Source of the DNA: M3007 sp964484205 | GTDB lineage: Bacteria; Bacteroidota; Bacteroidia; Chitinophagales; Saprospiraceae | DNA: 64,000 nucleotides | Assembly: GCA_964484205.1 (NCBI GenBank) | Contig: CAZAEZ010000017.1 | Location: 51,457 to 115,456, forward strand | Direction of reading: 5' to 3' | In this document: positions 41,221 to 50,074 of the stretch, piece after piece | Layout: every line of letters begins with the position of its first letter | Position numbering within the stretch: the first letter of the stretch is position 1 | Position numbers and translations under genes: made by a program | The notes under the pieces: generated by a model | What the model saw: only the letters and a program-made list of their open reading frames with translations | What the model was told of the DNA's origin: nothing | Databases searched by the model: none

Positions 41221-41781
41221 ATGTCCGTTACCCGAATTGCAACCCGCTACGCAAAATCGCTGCTTGAACTGGCTATTGAACAGAACAAGCTCGAGCCGGT
41301 GCACAACGATATAAATTCGCTCAAAGCAGCAACGCAGAATCGCGATTTGTACCTGCTGCTGAAAAGCCCGATCGTGCATGCCGATAAAAAAATGGCTGTG
41401 CTCAAAGCCCTTTTTGGCGACAGAATGGATACGCTCACGATGGCTTACCTGAATCTTTTGGTGACCAAAGGCCGCGAAATGTATTTGCCGGAAATTGCTG
41501 CCGAGTTTGGCAACCAGTATAAAATCCTGAAAAAAATTACCACCGTCCGGGTAACCAGTGCCGCCCCGCTTGGCGAAGCCGTTTTGGCCGACCTGCGGAA
41601 AAAACTACTGGCCAGTGGCGTTACCACCGAAAATCTGGACCTGGAAGTGGCGGTCGACCCCAAACTGATCGGCGGCTTTGTGCTGGAATTTGACAACCAG
41701 CGCTACGACGCCAGCGCAGCCAACAAACTGGCTGAATTGAGAAGCGACTTTTTGAAAAATCAATATATCAGAGAATTTTAA
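41221..41781 (+). CDS. atpH: ATP synthase F1 subunit delta
   Basis: A 186-residue stator subunit (OSCP) with an N-terminal helical domain (ARIATRYAKSLLELAIEQ after MSVT) and a C-terminal domain with VAVDPKLIGGFVLEF, a family motif. It links the alpha/beta head to subunit b. Length is normal. Confidence 0.95.
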   Translation: MSVTRIATRYAKSLLELAIEQNKLEPVHNDINSLKAATQNRDLYLLLKSPIVHADKKMAVLKALFGDRMDTLTMAYLNLLVTKGREMYLPEIAAEFGNQYKILKKITTVRVTSAAPLGEAVLADLRKKLLASGVTTENLDLEVAVDPKLIGGFVLEFDNQRYDASAANKLAELRSDFLKNQYIREF

Positions 41782-41783
41782 TG

Positions 41784-41905
41784 AGGTTAGAAGGTTACTG
41801 GTTAGAAAGTTAGAAGGTTTACCACCTTCCCGGCAATTTTTAAAACCAGAAACCTCCAACCAGAAACCCTCTAACCAGAAACCCTCTAACCAGAAACCTC
41901 CAACC
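41784..41905. repeat. GGTTAGAAGG / CCAGAAACCCTCTAA repeats between atpH and atpA
   Basis: Units of ggttagaaggtt (41784-41820) face complementary units aaccagaaaccctctaacc (41842-41905, about four copies of a 15-base period). They fill the 157-base gap and can form a stem in the operon mRNA. Confidence 0.85.
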
Positions 41906-41938
41906 ATCTTAACGTTCAACTCAATTATTCAATAAGAT

Positions 41939-43522
41939 ATGGCAGACGTCAGACCGGAAGAAATCTCGGCAATATTAAAACAGCAATTGTCCGGCTTCGG
42001 CGCCGACACAAACCTGGAAGAGGTTGGTTCGGTGCTTCAGGTCGGCGACGGTATCGCCCGCGTGTATGGCCTCAACCACGCACAGTCTGGCGAACTCGTT
42101 GAATTTGAAAACGGCACCCGTGCCATCGTACTCAACCTCGAAGAAGACAACGTGGGTGTGGTACTCATGGGGAGCTCCGATGGCATTCGGGAAGGCTCCA
42201 TCGTGAAGCGCACCGGCCTCATTGCCTCCATCAAAGTGGGCGAGGAGTTTGTCGGTCGCGTGGTCAACACCCTGGGCGAACCCATCGACGGGAAAGGCCC
42301 GATCGGCGGCAAGAAATACGAAATGCCGCTGGAACGCAAAGCCCCGGGGGTAATTTACCGTCAGCCGGTAAGCGAGCCGCTGCAAACGGGTATCAAGGCT
42401 ATCGACTCCATGATCCCCATCGGCCGTGGCCAGCGGGAACTGATCATCGGCGACCGCCAGACCGGCAAGTCGGCTATTGCCATCGATACCATTATCAACC
42501 AAAAAGAATTTTACGAGCGCGGCGAGCCGGTTTTCTGCATTTATGTTGCCTGCGGCCAGAAGGCCTCCACGGTAGCGCAGGTAGCCCGCACGCTGGAAGA
42601 ATACGGCGCCATGGCTTACACGGTGATCGTTTCCGCTTCGGCTTCCGATCCGGCGCCGCTGCAGTTCTACGCACCTTTTGCCGGCGCGGCGATCGGGGAG
42701 TTTTTCCGCGACACCGGCCGTCCGGCACTGATCATTTACGACGACCTTTCCAAGCAAGCCGTGGCCTACCGCGAGGTATCGCTGCTGTTGCGCCGCCCAC
42801 CGGGCCGCGAGGCTTACCCGGGTGATGTATTTTACCTCCACAGCCGCTTGCTCGAACGTGCCGCCAAAGTTATTGGCGACGAAAAAGTAGCCCGCAACAT
42901 GAACGACCTGCCGCCCAGCCTCGTTGAGGCAGGCCTGGTCAAAGGCGGCGGTTCGCTGACGGCACTGCCGATCATCGAAACCCAGGCCGGTGACGTGTCG
43001 GCATATATCCCGACCAACGTGATTTCCATCACCGACGGGCAGATCTTCCTCGAATCCAACCTGTTCAACGCCGGTGTGCGCCCCGCGATCAACGTGGGTA
43101 TCTCCGTGAGCCGGGTAGGGGGTAACGCCCAGATCAAGTCGATGAAAAAAATCGCCGGTACGCTCAAACTCGACCAGGCGCAATACCGCGAACTGGAGGC
43201 TTTTGCCAAATTCGGTTCCGACCTCGACGCCGCCACCCAGGCCGTTTTGTCGAAAGGCGCCCGCAACGTGGAAATCCTCAAGCAGGCCCAGTACAGCCCG
43301 GTTACGGTAGAAAAGCAGGTAGCGATCATTTACCTCGGCACCAACAACCTGCTGCGCGACGTGCCCCTCGAAAAAGTCGGCGAATTTGAAGAACTCTTCC
43401 TGATGAAAATGGAGCAGCAATTGCCCGAAATTCTGGAAGAATTCCGCAAAGGCAAACTCGAAGAGGCCAGCCTGGCAAAAGTGAAAGAACTGGCTGCCGG
43501 CCTTACCGGGCAGTATAAGTAA
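41939..43522 (+). CDS. atpA: ATP synthase F1 subunit alpha
   Basis: A 527-residue nucleotide-binding subunit. Walker A is GDRQTGKSAIAIDT (near residues 170-183), and the signature near residue 373 is PAINVGISVSRVGG. Length and N-terminal PEEISAILKQQL match. The beta and epsilon genes are not in this operon, as usual for Bacteroidota, where they form a separate locus. Confidence 0.98.
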   Translation: MADVRPEEISAILKQQLSGFGADTNLEEVGSVLQVGDGIARVYGLNHAQSGELVEFENGTRAIVLNLEEDNVGVVLMGSSDGIREGSIVKRTGLIASIKVGEEFVGRVVNTLGEPIDGKGPIGGKKYEMPLERKAPGVIYRQPVSEPLQTGIKAIDSMIPIGRGQRELIIGDRQTGKSAIAIDTIINQKEFYERGEPVFCIYVACGQKASTVAQVARTLEEYGAMAYTVIVSASASDPAPLQFYAPFAGAAIGEFFRDTGRPALIIYDDLSKQAVAYREVSLLLRRPPGREAYPGDVFYLHSRLLERAAKVIGDEKVARNMNDLPPSLVEAGLVKGGGSLTALPIIETQAGDVSAYIPTNVISITDGQIFLESNLFNAGVRPAINVGISVSRVGGNAQIKSMKKIAGTLKLDQAQYRELEAFAKFGSDLDAATQAVLSKGARNVEILKQAQYSPVTVEKQVAIIYLGTNNLLRDVPLEKVGEFEELFLMKMEQQLPEILEEFRKGKLEEASLAKVKELAAGLTGQYK

Positions 43523-43523
43523 C

Positions 43524-43630
43524 ATTGAGTGATTGAGTGATTACGCCCACAATGAATGGCGCCCTAATCACTCAATCACTCTCCGCTCAATCGCCCAATC
43601 ACTCAATCACTCACTCACCCAATCACGCAC
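43524..43630. repeat. GAGTGATT / AATCACTC inverted arms between atpA and atpG
   Basis: About 2.5 copies of attgagtg (43524-43542) face about six copies of aatcactc (43565-43630, with a few variants). The arms can pair and nearly fill the 112-base gap up to the atpG start. Confidence 0.88.
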
Positions 43631-43634
43631 TGAT

Positions 43635-44528
43635 ATGGCAGGTGGTTTAAAAGAAGTACGCGAACGCATCAAGTCGGTCATCTCGACGCAGCAGATCACG
43701 AAAGCCATGAAAATGGTTTCTGCGGCCAAATTGCGCAAGGCGCAATCCGCTATCGTGCAAATGCGCCCGTATTCCGACCGGCTCAATCGCATGTTGTCGA
43801 ATATCCTGTCGAACCTCGGCAGTGACGCTTCAACCAAATTCGGCAAAGCGCGTCCGGCTAAAAAAGTGCTGGTTGTGGTGGTGACCTCCAACCGCGGCCT
43901 TTGCGGCGCCTTCAACACCAATATCAACAAAGAAGCGCTGGCGCATATCGATGCAAAATATGCGCAGCAACGCGCCGAAGGCAACGTTTCGGTATTGTTT
44001 ATCGGCAAAAAAGGAAATGACTACTTCCGCCGCCGGTTCAAGGACATGACGTTCCTAACCGAGCACATGGGCCTGTTCAGCAACCTGGAATATGAACTGA
44101 CCAGCGAGGTGGCCCAAACGCTGATGGATGCTTTTTCCAGCGGAAAATACGACGCCATCGACATCGTGTACGGCCGTTTCAAAAATGCCGCCATGCAGTT
44201 CCCGACCGTGGAACAATGGCTGCCGGTAGCCAAACTGGAAAGCACCGGCACGTCAAAAATGCGGGCCGACTATATTTTCGAACCCGACAAGCAGGAACTG
44301 CTGGAAACCCTGGTGCCGAGTATTTTGAAACTCCAGTTTCACAAAACCCTGCTCGATACCCACGCCAGTGAACACGGCGCCCGGATGACCGCGATGGACA
44401 GCGCCACCGACAACGCCGAGGAACTGCTCAAGAATCTGCGGATCAACTACAACAAAGCCCGCCAGGAGGCGATTACCACCGAATTGGGTGAGATTGTTGG
44501 CGGTGCAGCGGCGTTGGAGGGAGCGTAG
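43635..44528 (+). CDS. atpG: ATP synthase F1 subunit gamma
   Basis: A 297-residue central shaft subunit. The N-terminal helix ERIKSVISTQQITKAMKMVSAAKL and the C-terminal helix ITTELGEIVGGAAAL are the conserved coiled coil; the Rossmann-like middle includes VTSNRGLCGAFN. The start at 43635 (MAGGLKEVRER) is used; the frame from 43533 begins within repeats and is not family-like. Last gene of the operon, followed by a bidirectional terminator. Confidence 0.97.
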   Translation: MAGGLKEVRERIKSVISTQQITKAMKMVSAAKLRKAQSAIVQMRPYSDRLNRMLSNILSNLGSDASTKFGKARPAKKVLVVVVTSNRGLCGAFNTNINKEALAHIDAKYAQQRAEGNVSVLFIGKKGNDYFRRRFKDMTFLTEHMGLFSNLEYELTSEVAQTLMDAFSSGKYDAIDIVYGRFKNAAMQFPTVEQWLPVAKLESTGTSKMRADYIFEPDKQELLETLVPSILKLQFHKTLLDTHASEHGARMTAMDSATDNAEELLKNLRINYNKARQEAITTELGEIVGGAAALEGA

Positions 44529-44540
44529 TTCTGGATACAA

Positions 44541-44606
44541 AACCTGTCAGGTCGAATTTTCAAAAAAAGGCCTCGCCACAACGGGGCCGTTTTTTGAAAA
44601 ATAGAC
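44541..44606. terminator. Bidirectional terminator with CCTGTCAGGTC start
   Basis: Arms attttcaaaaaa.ggcc (44556-44572) and ggccgttttttgaaaat (about 44586-44601) form a stem rich in A on one side and T on the other, so it works on either strand between convergent atpG and the tricorn-type gene. It opens with aacctgtcaggtc, as do the palindromes at 49988 and 51807, but the outer right arm is degenerate. Confidence 0.78.
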
Positions 44607-44642
44607 CAGAAAGGGGATGAATTTCATCCCCCGGTTCACCAC

Positions 44643-47600
44643 CTACACCGCCCGCTCCAACAGCGGGTCCCGTCCCTCCAACCGGTCTTTGAACGTCGTT
44701 TTTACTTCGATGTCGGGCTTCACCCCCTCCTTTTCCAGGTTCTTCCCGTCCAGCGTGTAGCATCCCCAGGAAGGCAGGCGGTAAAACGAACCGTCGACCA
44801 GGCGTTTGCCGGAGGTAAAAATGATCCAGCGGTAGGTTTCGGTGCCGATGATTTTGCCCAAACCCAGCTGTTTGAATCCCGCTGCCGTCATTTCCGCGTC
44901 GCTGAGCGATTGCTCGTTGATCAGCAGCACGATCGGGTAGGCCGCCGGGGTGAAATTCGACTGGACGGTGAACGCCCCTTCGCGGTATTTCCATTTCAGG
45001 TAGGGGCGCTGGCTGAGAAAACGCAGCACGTCGTCGTGCACATTGCCGCCGGTGTTGTACCGCAGGTCGAGAATCAAACCCTGGCGCGCATAGGCTTCCG
45101 TGTTCATGTCGATATAAAATTTTTCCAGTTCGCCGCCGCCCATGTTGCGCATGTGGGCATAGGCAATGCGTTTGTTCCCTTTTTCATCCACGATGCGCTG
45201 GTTGTTGTCGATCCATTCGTCGTAGAGCAGGGAGTTGAGCGCACCGGTCCGTTGCGGGTGTAAGGCAATGGTAAACGTTGACGTATCGCGCCGGAACCGG
45301 AGGGTCATTTCTGCATCCAGGGAGGGCAGGGTAAAATAGCGATTCCGGTTCGCAGCCGGGTCGACCGGCCGGCCATCGACAGTTACCAGGATATCCCCGG
45401 GGCGCAGATCGATGTTTTTTTTGTCGGCAGCGCTGTTTTTGACGATGTAGGCGACTTCGTAGGGAGCGTTTTCGTTGAAAATAATGCCTGTTTCGGCGGT
45501 TTGGGTTTTGTAAAAAATCTGCTCCTCGGACCCGGACGAGCGGAAGCCCAGGTGCGACGAATTCAATTCGCCGAGCATATCATTGATCAGCGTGCGCAGT
45601 TGGTCGCGTGTGCGGAGTTGGGGCAAAAAGCCGGCATAACGGGTTTTCATACCGGGCCAGTCGGTCTGGTGAAAATCTTCATTGTAAAAATTCTCCTCCA
45701 GGTTGGCCCAGGTTTCGTAAAACATCTGATTGAATTCATCGGCGAGTTTTTTGCGAAATGTTTGATCGATATCGATCTTCTCCACTTTTTTGCCGTCCAG
45801 GTTTACGGTGTACAGGTTTCCGCCGAAACAGGCGTACAGTTTGTCCTTGATTTCCACCAATTGCATGTTTGCCGTTTTGGCGCCCTCGATTTTTTCGGTC
45901 TTGGGCTTTGCAAACGGCTCGTAGGTGATTTTCCACCAGTTGAATTCCCCTTCGCCGTGATTGGAAGCGAACAGCACGGTGGTTTTATCCTCTTTTTGGG
46001 TAATGTAAACGTCTGTTTGGGTTCCGAAATCCGGCCCGATTTGTTCGATCAACGGACGGATCGCGGCGGCGTCGATGGTTTCGGGGGTACTGATTTTCAC
46101 CGAATCCTTTTTGGCATCTTTTCCTTTCGTCGTATCGGGCGCAGCAAACAGTTCCGCATATTTTTCACTTTTAAAAGGCTCGTCAAACTTTTCCAGCGGC
46201 ATGCGGTAAAGTTTGGCGTTGCCCAATCCGTAGGGGTAACCCGGCCGGAGGCGGTCGGCGATAAAATACATCCAGCGGCCGTCGGGCGACCAAAACGGCG
46301 CAGTTTCGGTGACACCGCTTTCGGTGAGATTGACCGTGGTTTTTGTGGCCAGGTGGTGGGCTATGATATCCAGTTCAAAATTGCGGCGCACGCAAAAATA
46401 CACGTAGGCCCCATCGGGCGAAAAGCCTGGTTCGGGGTTCTGGAAGCCCCAAATTTCGTCTTTGGCTACCAACGACGTTGTGAACGTAGAATCCAGTTCG
46501 ATGAGCCGCACTTCGTCGCGTCCGCTGAGGTACACGCCTTTGGTGCGTTCGGGGTTGAGCGTCAGGTCCCGCTCGTTGCGGGGTACATTTGTCCGCTGGA
46601 TTTCGGCTTCGGAACCATCGGCAGCGATGGTGTACCAGTTGGTGTAGCCGTCGGTGTTGGTCATGTTGTACAACAGCGTTTTGTTGTCGGCCAGCCAACG
46701 CACTTCCAGCACGCGCCCGCGTGGATTTGTGGGTAGTTCAGCCACAAATTTTCCTTTCACATCGGCAGCGAAAAGCCGCCCCCGGGCTACCAGGGCCAGT
46801 TTTTTCCCATCGGCTGATATGTCGAAGCGTTCGATGGCGCCTTTGAGTTGAAAATCCTGCGCGCGCTCCAGCGTCCCGTTGTCAAAAAACTGCGCTTGCA
46901 GTTTTGAACTTTTTCCAGTGGCAACATCGTAGAGCCAGAGTTGGTAATCTTTTTCAAAAACTACTTTTTCACCGTTGGCGCTCACTTGCGGATTTTTGAT
47001 CGAAGTCGGGAATTTGGTGAGTTCCACCGTTTTTCCGCGTCGTAATTCACACAAGTTGTACTCCCCGTTGGCTTTGTCGGAGGCAAAATAGATTTTGCCC
47101 TGCCGGTCGATGCTGTACCACATGTCTTTGCCCGGCCAGTCGGTGTAGGTTTTAAACTCCCGTGTTTTGGGGTTGTATGCCTGAATGTCGGGGTTGTAGG
47201 CGCCCTGGTAGCGTTTGCGGTTCACCTGAAATTTGCTTTCCCAGGTTTCATTGAAAAACAACTCCCCGCTGCCGGGGTGCTCTACGACCGTGTGCACGGT
47301 GTTGAAATAGTTCCCGAACAAGCGTACCGGTGTGCCGCCGTCGACAGCCACCTTGTAGCCCGATTGCCGGTTATAGCGGTTGGACGTGAAATACACAAAA
47401 CGCGAATCCCAGGACCAGCTGTCCACATGGTCGAAGGCCTCGTGGAAGGTCAACTGCCGGATTTCGCCACCGTCAATCGGCATCACGTATACATCCTGGC
47501 TGCCGTACTGTGCACCGGTGAAGGCAATCCAGCGCCCGTCGGGTGAAACGCGCGGGTACAATTCATCGCCTTGCATGGCGGTCAGGCGCGTAGCGGGGCC

Positions 47601-47762
47601 GCCGGTGGCTGGCACCTTCCAAAGGTCGCCTTCGAGACTGAAGATCACCGTGCGGCTATCCGGTGTCAGGCATGGGTTCGAGGCGAATACCAATTCGTTT
47701 TTTTGGGAAAAAACAAGTCCGCTGGACAGCGGCAAACACAGGAAAAGGAGGGCGTAACGCAT
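44643..47762 (-). CDS. Secreted tricorn-type S41 protease with beta propellers and PDZ domain
   Basis: A 1039-residue predicted periplasmic protease. Signal peptide residues 1-19 (LLFLCLPLSSGLVFSQ). Residues about 25-650 hold two beta-propeller regions with PD40 motifs such as RVSPDGRWIAFTGAQYGS and FWSPDGRWMYFIADR. A helical C1 segment follows (about 680-760), then a PDZ domain (about 775-860, GDILVTVDGRPVD) and the S41 catalytic domain (about 880-1039), with the nucleophile serine in NEQSLSDAEM (near 952) and LILDLRYNTGGN as substrate loop. Homologues are tricorn proteases that degrade peptides. Start is immediately followed upstream by the 18-bp repeat array. Confidence 0.93.
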   Translation of the reverse strand: MRYALLFLCLPLSSGLVFSQKNELVFASNPCLTPDSRTVIFSLEGDLWKVPATGGPATRLTAMQGDELYPRVSPDGRWIAFTGAQYGSQDVYVMPIDGGEIRQLTFHEAFDHVDSWSWDSRFVYFTSNRYNRQSGYKVAVDGGTPVRLFGNYFNTVHTVVEHPGSGELFFNETWESKFQVNRKRYQGAYNPDIQAYNPKTREFKTYTDWPGKDMWYSIDRQGKIYFASDKANGEYNLCELRRGKTVELTKFPTSIKNPQVSANGEKVVFEKDYQLWLYDVATGKSSKLQAQFFDNGTLERAQDFQLKGAIERFDISADGKKLALVARGRLFAADVKGKFVAELPTNPRGRVLEVRWLADNKTLLYNMTNTDGYTNWYTIAADGSEAEIQRTNVPRNERDLTLNPERTKGVYLSGRDEVRLIELDSTFTTSLVAKDEIWGFQNPEPGFSPDGAYVYFCVRRNFELDIIAHHLATKTTVNLTESGVTETAPFWSPDGRWMYFIADRLRPGYPYGLGNAKLYRMPLEKFDEPFKSEKYAELFAAPDTTKGKDAKKDSVKISTPETIDAAAIRPLIEQIGPDFGTQTDVYITQKEDKTTVLFASNHGEGEFNWWKITYEPFAKPKTEKIEGAKTANMQLVEIKDKLYACFGGNLYTVNLDGKKVEKIDIDQTFRKKLADEFNQMFYETWANLEENFYNEDFHQTDWPGMKTRYAGFLPQLRTRDQLRTLINDMLGELNSSHLGFRSSGSEEQIFYKTQTAETGIIFNENAPYEVAYIVKNSAADKKNIDLRPGDILVTVDGRPVDPAANRNRYFTLPSLDAEMTLRFRRDTSTFTIALHPQRTGALNSLLYDEWIDNNQRIVDEKGNKRIAYAHMRNMGGGELEKFYIDMNTEAYARQGLILDLRYNTGGNVHDDVLRFLSQRPYLKWKYREGAFTVQSNFTPAAYPIVLLINEQSLSDAEMTAAGFKQLGLGKIIGTETYRWIIFTSGKRLVDGSFYRLPSWGCYTLDGKNLEKEGVKPDIEVKTTFKDRLEGRDPLLERAV

Positions 47763-47880
47763 GGTTTAAAATTTTGGGGCAAAATACGCAAACACACGGT
47801 ATGCTGGTGGTGTGGGCGACCGCAAGGGTGTGGGCGACCGCAAGGGTGTGGGCGACCGCAAGGGTGTGGGCGACCGTAAG

Positions 47881-48047
47881 GGTCGCCCCTACGGCATCGC
47901 GGGAAATGAAGGAGGACACCATAGGATGGTCAATTTTACATTATGGTGAAACCCGCATTTCGAGAAAGCGGCACATTCATATTTGCCGGCAATGTGAACC
48001 ATCCACAGTACCATGGATTCCTTTACCACCATGTTGTAGGGGCGACC
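47881..48047. mobile_element. 167-bp MITE-like element, copy 1
   Basis: The ends ggtcgcccctac (47881-47892) and gtaggggcgacc (48036-48047) are 12-bp perfect inverted repeats. The interior contains gaggacaccataggatggtc and the short hairpin-like segment around ccgcatttcgagaaagcgg, and no coding sequence. A full second copy of exactly the same length is at 51995-52161 with about 11 mismatches by eye. Confidence 0.75.
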
Positions 48048-48112
48048 GCGATGGTGCGGGCGACCGCAAGGGTGTGGGCGACCGCAAGGGTGTGGGCGAC
48101 CGCAAGGGTGTG

Positions 48113-48212
48113 NNNNNNNNNNNNNNNNNNNNNNNNNNNNNNNNNNNNNNNNNNNNNNNNNNNNNNNNNNNNNNNNNNNNNNNNNNNNNNNNNNNNNNNN
48201 NNNNNNNNNNNN
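48113..48212. other. Assembly gap (100 N)
   Basis: Exactly 100 unknown bases interrupt the repeat array. The round number suggests a scaffolding placeholder of unknown true length. Confidence 0.98.
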
Positions 48213-48307
48213 CCGCATTTCGAGAAAGCGGCACATTCATATTTGCCGGCAATGTGAACCATCCACAATACCATGGATTCCTTTACCACCATGTTGTAGG
48301 GGCGACC
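48213..48307. mobile_element. 167-bp MITE-like element, partial copy 2
   Basis: The right 95 bases of the element, from ccgcatttcgagaaagcgg to the terminal gtaggggcgacc (48296-48307), are present; the left part lies in the adjacent N gap. It differs from copy 1 by one base by eye (cacaatacc against cacagtacc). Confidence 0.72.
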
Positions 48308-48361
48308 CTTGCGGTCGCCCGAATCCTTGCGGTCGCCCGAATCCTTGCGGTCGCCCGAATC

Positions 48362-48461
48362 NNNNNNNNNNNNNNNNNNNNNNNNNNNNNNNNNNNNNNN
48401 NNNNNNNNNNNNNNNNNNNNNNNNNNNNNNNNNNNNNNNNNNNNNNNNNNNNNNNNNNNNN
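48362..48461. other. Assembly gap (100 N)
   Basis: A second run of exactly 100 N within the reversed 18-bp units. Confidence 0.98.
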
Positions 48462-48566
48462 TCCTTGCGGTCGCCCGAATCCTTGCGGTCGCCCGAATCC
48501 TTGCGGTCGCCCGAATCCTTGCGGTCGCCCGAGTCCTTGCGGTCGCCCGAGTCCTTGCGGTCGCCC

Positions 48567-49817
48567 CTACAGGCGCCTGACATCCGGCATTTTTACCCAC
48601 AAATCAACCGCTGCTTCTGCTTCCGGGCCGGGCCGGCTGTTTGCCTTACCATAGAATTGCAAAATTTGCTTGTTCCGCCCGAGCTGAATCGTGGCCAGCC
48701 GGCGGCGTCCGTTTTCCATACGAATACTCCAGATGCTGGAGTAACCGTCCCGGCAGTTGGCCCCGTATCCCCCTACGCAGTGGCGCATGATCGCACCTTC
48801 CCGCAGCAATTCCAGGATGTTTTTCACTCGCCGGATGTGCACGAGGCCGTATTTCGTAAGGATCAGATAGGAGTCCTCCATGCCCATTTTGGGAAATGGC
48901 AATACCCCGATGGAGCGCTCTGCGGCCTGCACGTACTCCTCCCAGGCGCTTACCCGGTTCATCAGCGACTGCTCGGAAGCCTGCCGGATATCAAAGTCCG
49001 GGTACAGCGGTTCCACCGTTTGTTGAATGTCGCTCAACTGAATAACCAAGGGCTCCACGCGCTGGTGGCGCACAAAGGCCACAATGCGCGGCACCCGTTC
49101 GGCATAGTCTGCTTTCCAGTACCGAACGACGAAGCGGATAACCGCCGTCCATTCCGCTTCAAAATCGCCGAAGGGCTGGTCCAGTTCCCAGGCGAATGCT
49201 TGGGCCGCCTCCACCGGTCCGCCCATGGCGCGCACCTGCGCCCAGCGCATCGCCTGCGTGATGCTGAGCGTTTCCGGCGCCTGTTCCAGAAAATGCGCCG
49301 CTTTTTTAGTGAACTCAAACGGCAGACCCGGCGCCCGGCTCAGGTTGTCGCCGGCAGCCACGTGCAGAAACCAGTTGATCACGGGGTAGTTCACCTCGTC
49401 GGCTTCGGTGGCTGTTTTCAACACAGCCCGGTACAGGGCCGGCGGCAGCGGAAACCGGATAAGCACATGCCGGGCCAGGCTGTCGAATACCCGGGCCGGC
49501 CGGCGGCTGCGTGGTGCGCGCCAGCTGTTCAGGGCACGCCAGTGCTGGCCGCTGCCCAGGCAGTGCAATACGGCCAGGAAGAACCCGTGGTTGTTGCCGA
49601 AGGTTTCCCGTGTGGATTTGCGCCGCAGCAAGCTGCGCAGCAACCGGTTTTGTTCTGCTTCCCGGAGGTACAATTGCTGCTCCAATGCGGGTTGCAGGCG
49701 GTGTGCGGAGCGTCGCAGCCGCTGTTGGTGTTTGGATTTGCGGAATGCCTCCTTGTGCAGGCATTCCTGAGCATACGCCTCCTGTTCGCGACGGAGACGT
49801 GCCGTGCGATTGGCCAT
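48567..49817 (-). CDS. PcfJ-like protein
   Basis: A 416-residue protein whose C-terminal part carries the PcfJ-like motif: MRHCVGGYGANCRDGYSSIWSIR is visible around residues 350-372 in pieces (RHCVGGYG, DGYSSIWSI). PcfJ homologues are found on conjugative plasmids and in chromosomes; their function is unknown. The N-terminus (about 5-100) is a very basic helix with many Arg, Gln and Lys (RTARLRREQEAYAQECLHK), suggesting nucleic-acid contact. Start at 49817 (MANRTARLRR); the longer frame is not protein-like. Its TAG stop is formed by the inverted end tag in gtaggggcgacc of the neighbouring repeat array. Confidence 0.8.
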   Translation of the reverse strand: MANRTARLRREQEAYAQECLHKEAFRKSKHQQRLRRSAHRLQPALEQQLYLREAEQNRLLRSLLRRKSTRETFGNNHGFFLAVLHCLGSGQHWRALNSWRAPRSRRPARVFDSLARHVLIRFPLPPALYRAVLKTATEADEVNYPVINWFLHVAAGDNLSRAPGLPFEFTKKAAHFLEQAPETLSITQAMRWAQVRAMGGPVEAAQAFAWELDQPFGDFEAEWTAVIRFVVRYWKADYAERVPRIVAFVRHQRVEPLVIQLSDIQQTVEPLYPDFDIRQASEQSLMNRVSAWEEYVQAAERSIGVLPFPKMGMEDSYLILTKYGLVHIRRVKNILELLREGAIMRHCVGGYGANCRDGYSSIWSIRMENGRRRLATIQLGRNKQILQFYGKANSRPGPEAEAAVDLWVKMPDVRRL

Positions 49818-49987
49818 AATTTTGAAAAATTTTACTGAATTGAAATTGAATTGTCGGGCGTGCGTGCAGCACACCGGGTCACCTGAAAAAGGCGACCCAA
49901 GTACAAATCGTATGTTGCCTGAGGAAGCGCATGATGGGAATTGGTTTACGTGGGGCAAAACCGGGCTGCGTTTGGAAAAGTTCCCTT

Positions 49988-50068
49988 AACCTGTCAGGTC
50001 GGATTTTTGAAAAAAAATGCAAGCCGCCGGGCGGCCTGTTTTTTTTCAAAAATCCGACCTGACAGGTT
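49988..50068. repeat. CCTGTCAGGTC palindrome, 30-bp perfect arms
   Basis: Arms aacctgtcaggtcggatttt... (49988-50017) and its exact complement (50039-50068) enclose a smaller ccgcc/ggcgg hairpin. The stem contains A8 and T8 runs, so it can act as a terminator on either strand. It lies directly after the stop of the secreted-protein gene at 50075. Confidence 0.93.
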
Positions 50069-50074
50069 TTGTCC

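Larger units (their letters stand above)
47811..48570. repeat. Array of 18-bp GGTGTGGGCGACCGCAAG units with embedded 167-bp elements
   Basis: About four units lie at 47811-47880, three at 48048-48112, three at 48308-48361 and six at 48462-48558. The last two groups are in reversed orientation (ccttgcggtcgcccgaat). Two gaps of exactly 100 N break the array. Between the units lie one complete and one partial 167-bp element, and the array closes with the terminal sequence ggtcgcccctac (48559-48570), which forms the stop of the PcfJ-like gene. Open frames through it (LAVARI-type) are low-complexity artefacts; no gene is present. Confidence 0.9.

Noticed and set aside
41975..43525. 516-codon minus-strand open frame
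   Set aside because: Antisense of atpA; high GC at third positions keeps the opposite strand open.
45501..46736. 411-codon plus-strand open frame
   Set aside because: Antisense of the tricorn-type protease; Phe/Val/Gly-rich composition typical of shadow frames here.
47811..48570. CRISPR array
   Set aside because: The 18-bp units are contiguous with no unique spacers, they change orientation, and no cas gene is present.
47663..48580. Long frames reading LAVARILAVARI or DRKDSGDRK
   Set aside because: They run through 18-bp tandem repeats and N gaps, and the same repeat is open in several frames and both strands.
48309..49838. 509-codon plus-strand frame over the PcfJ-like gene
   Set aside because: It begins in the repeat array and N gap and is antisense to a gene with a recognisable motif.
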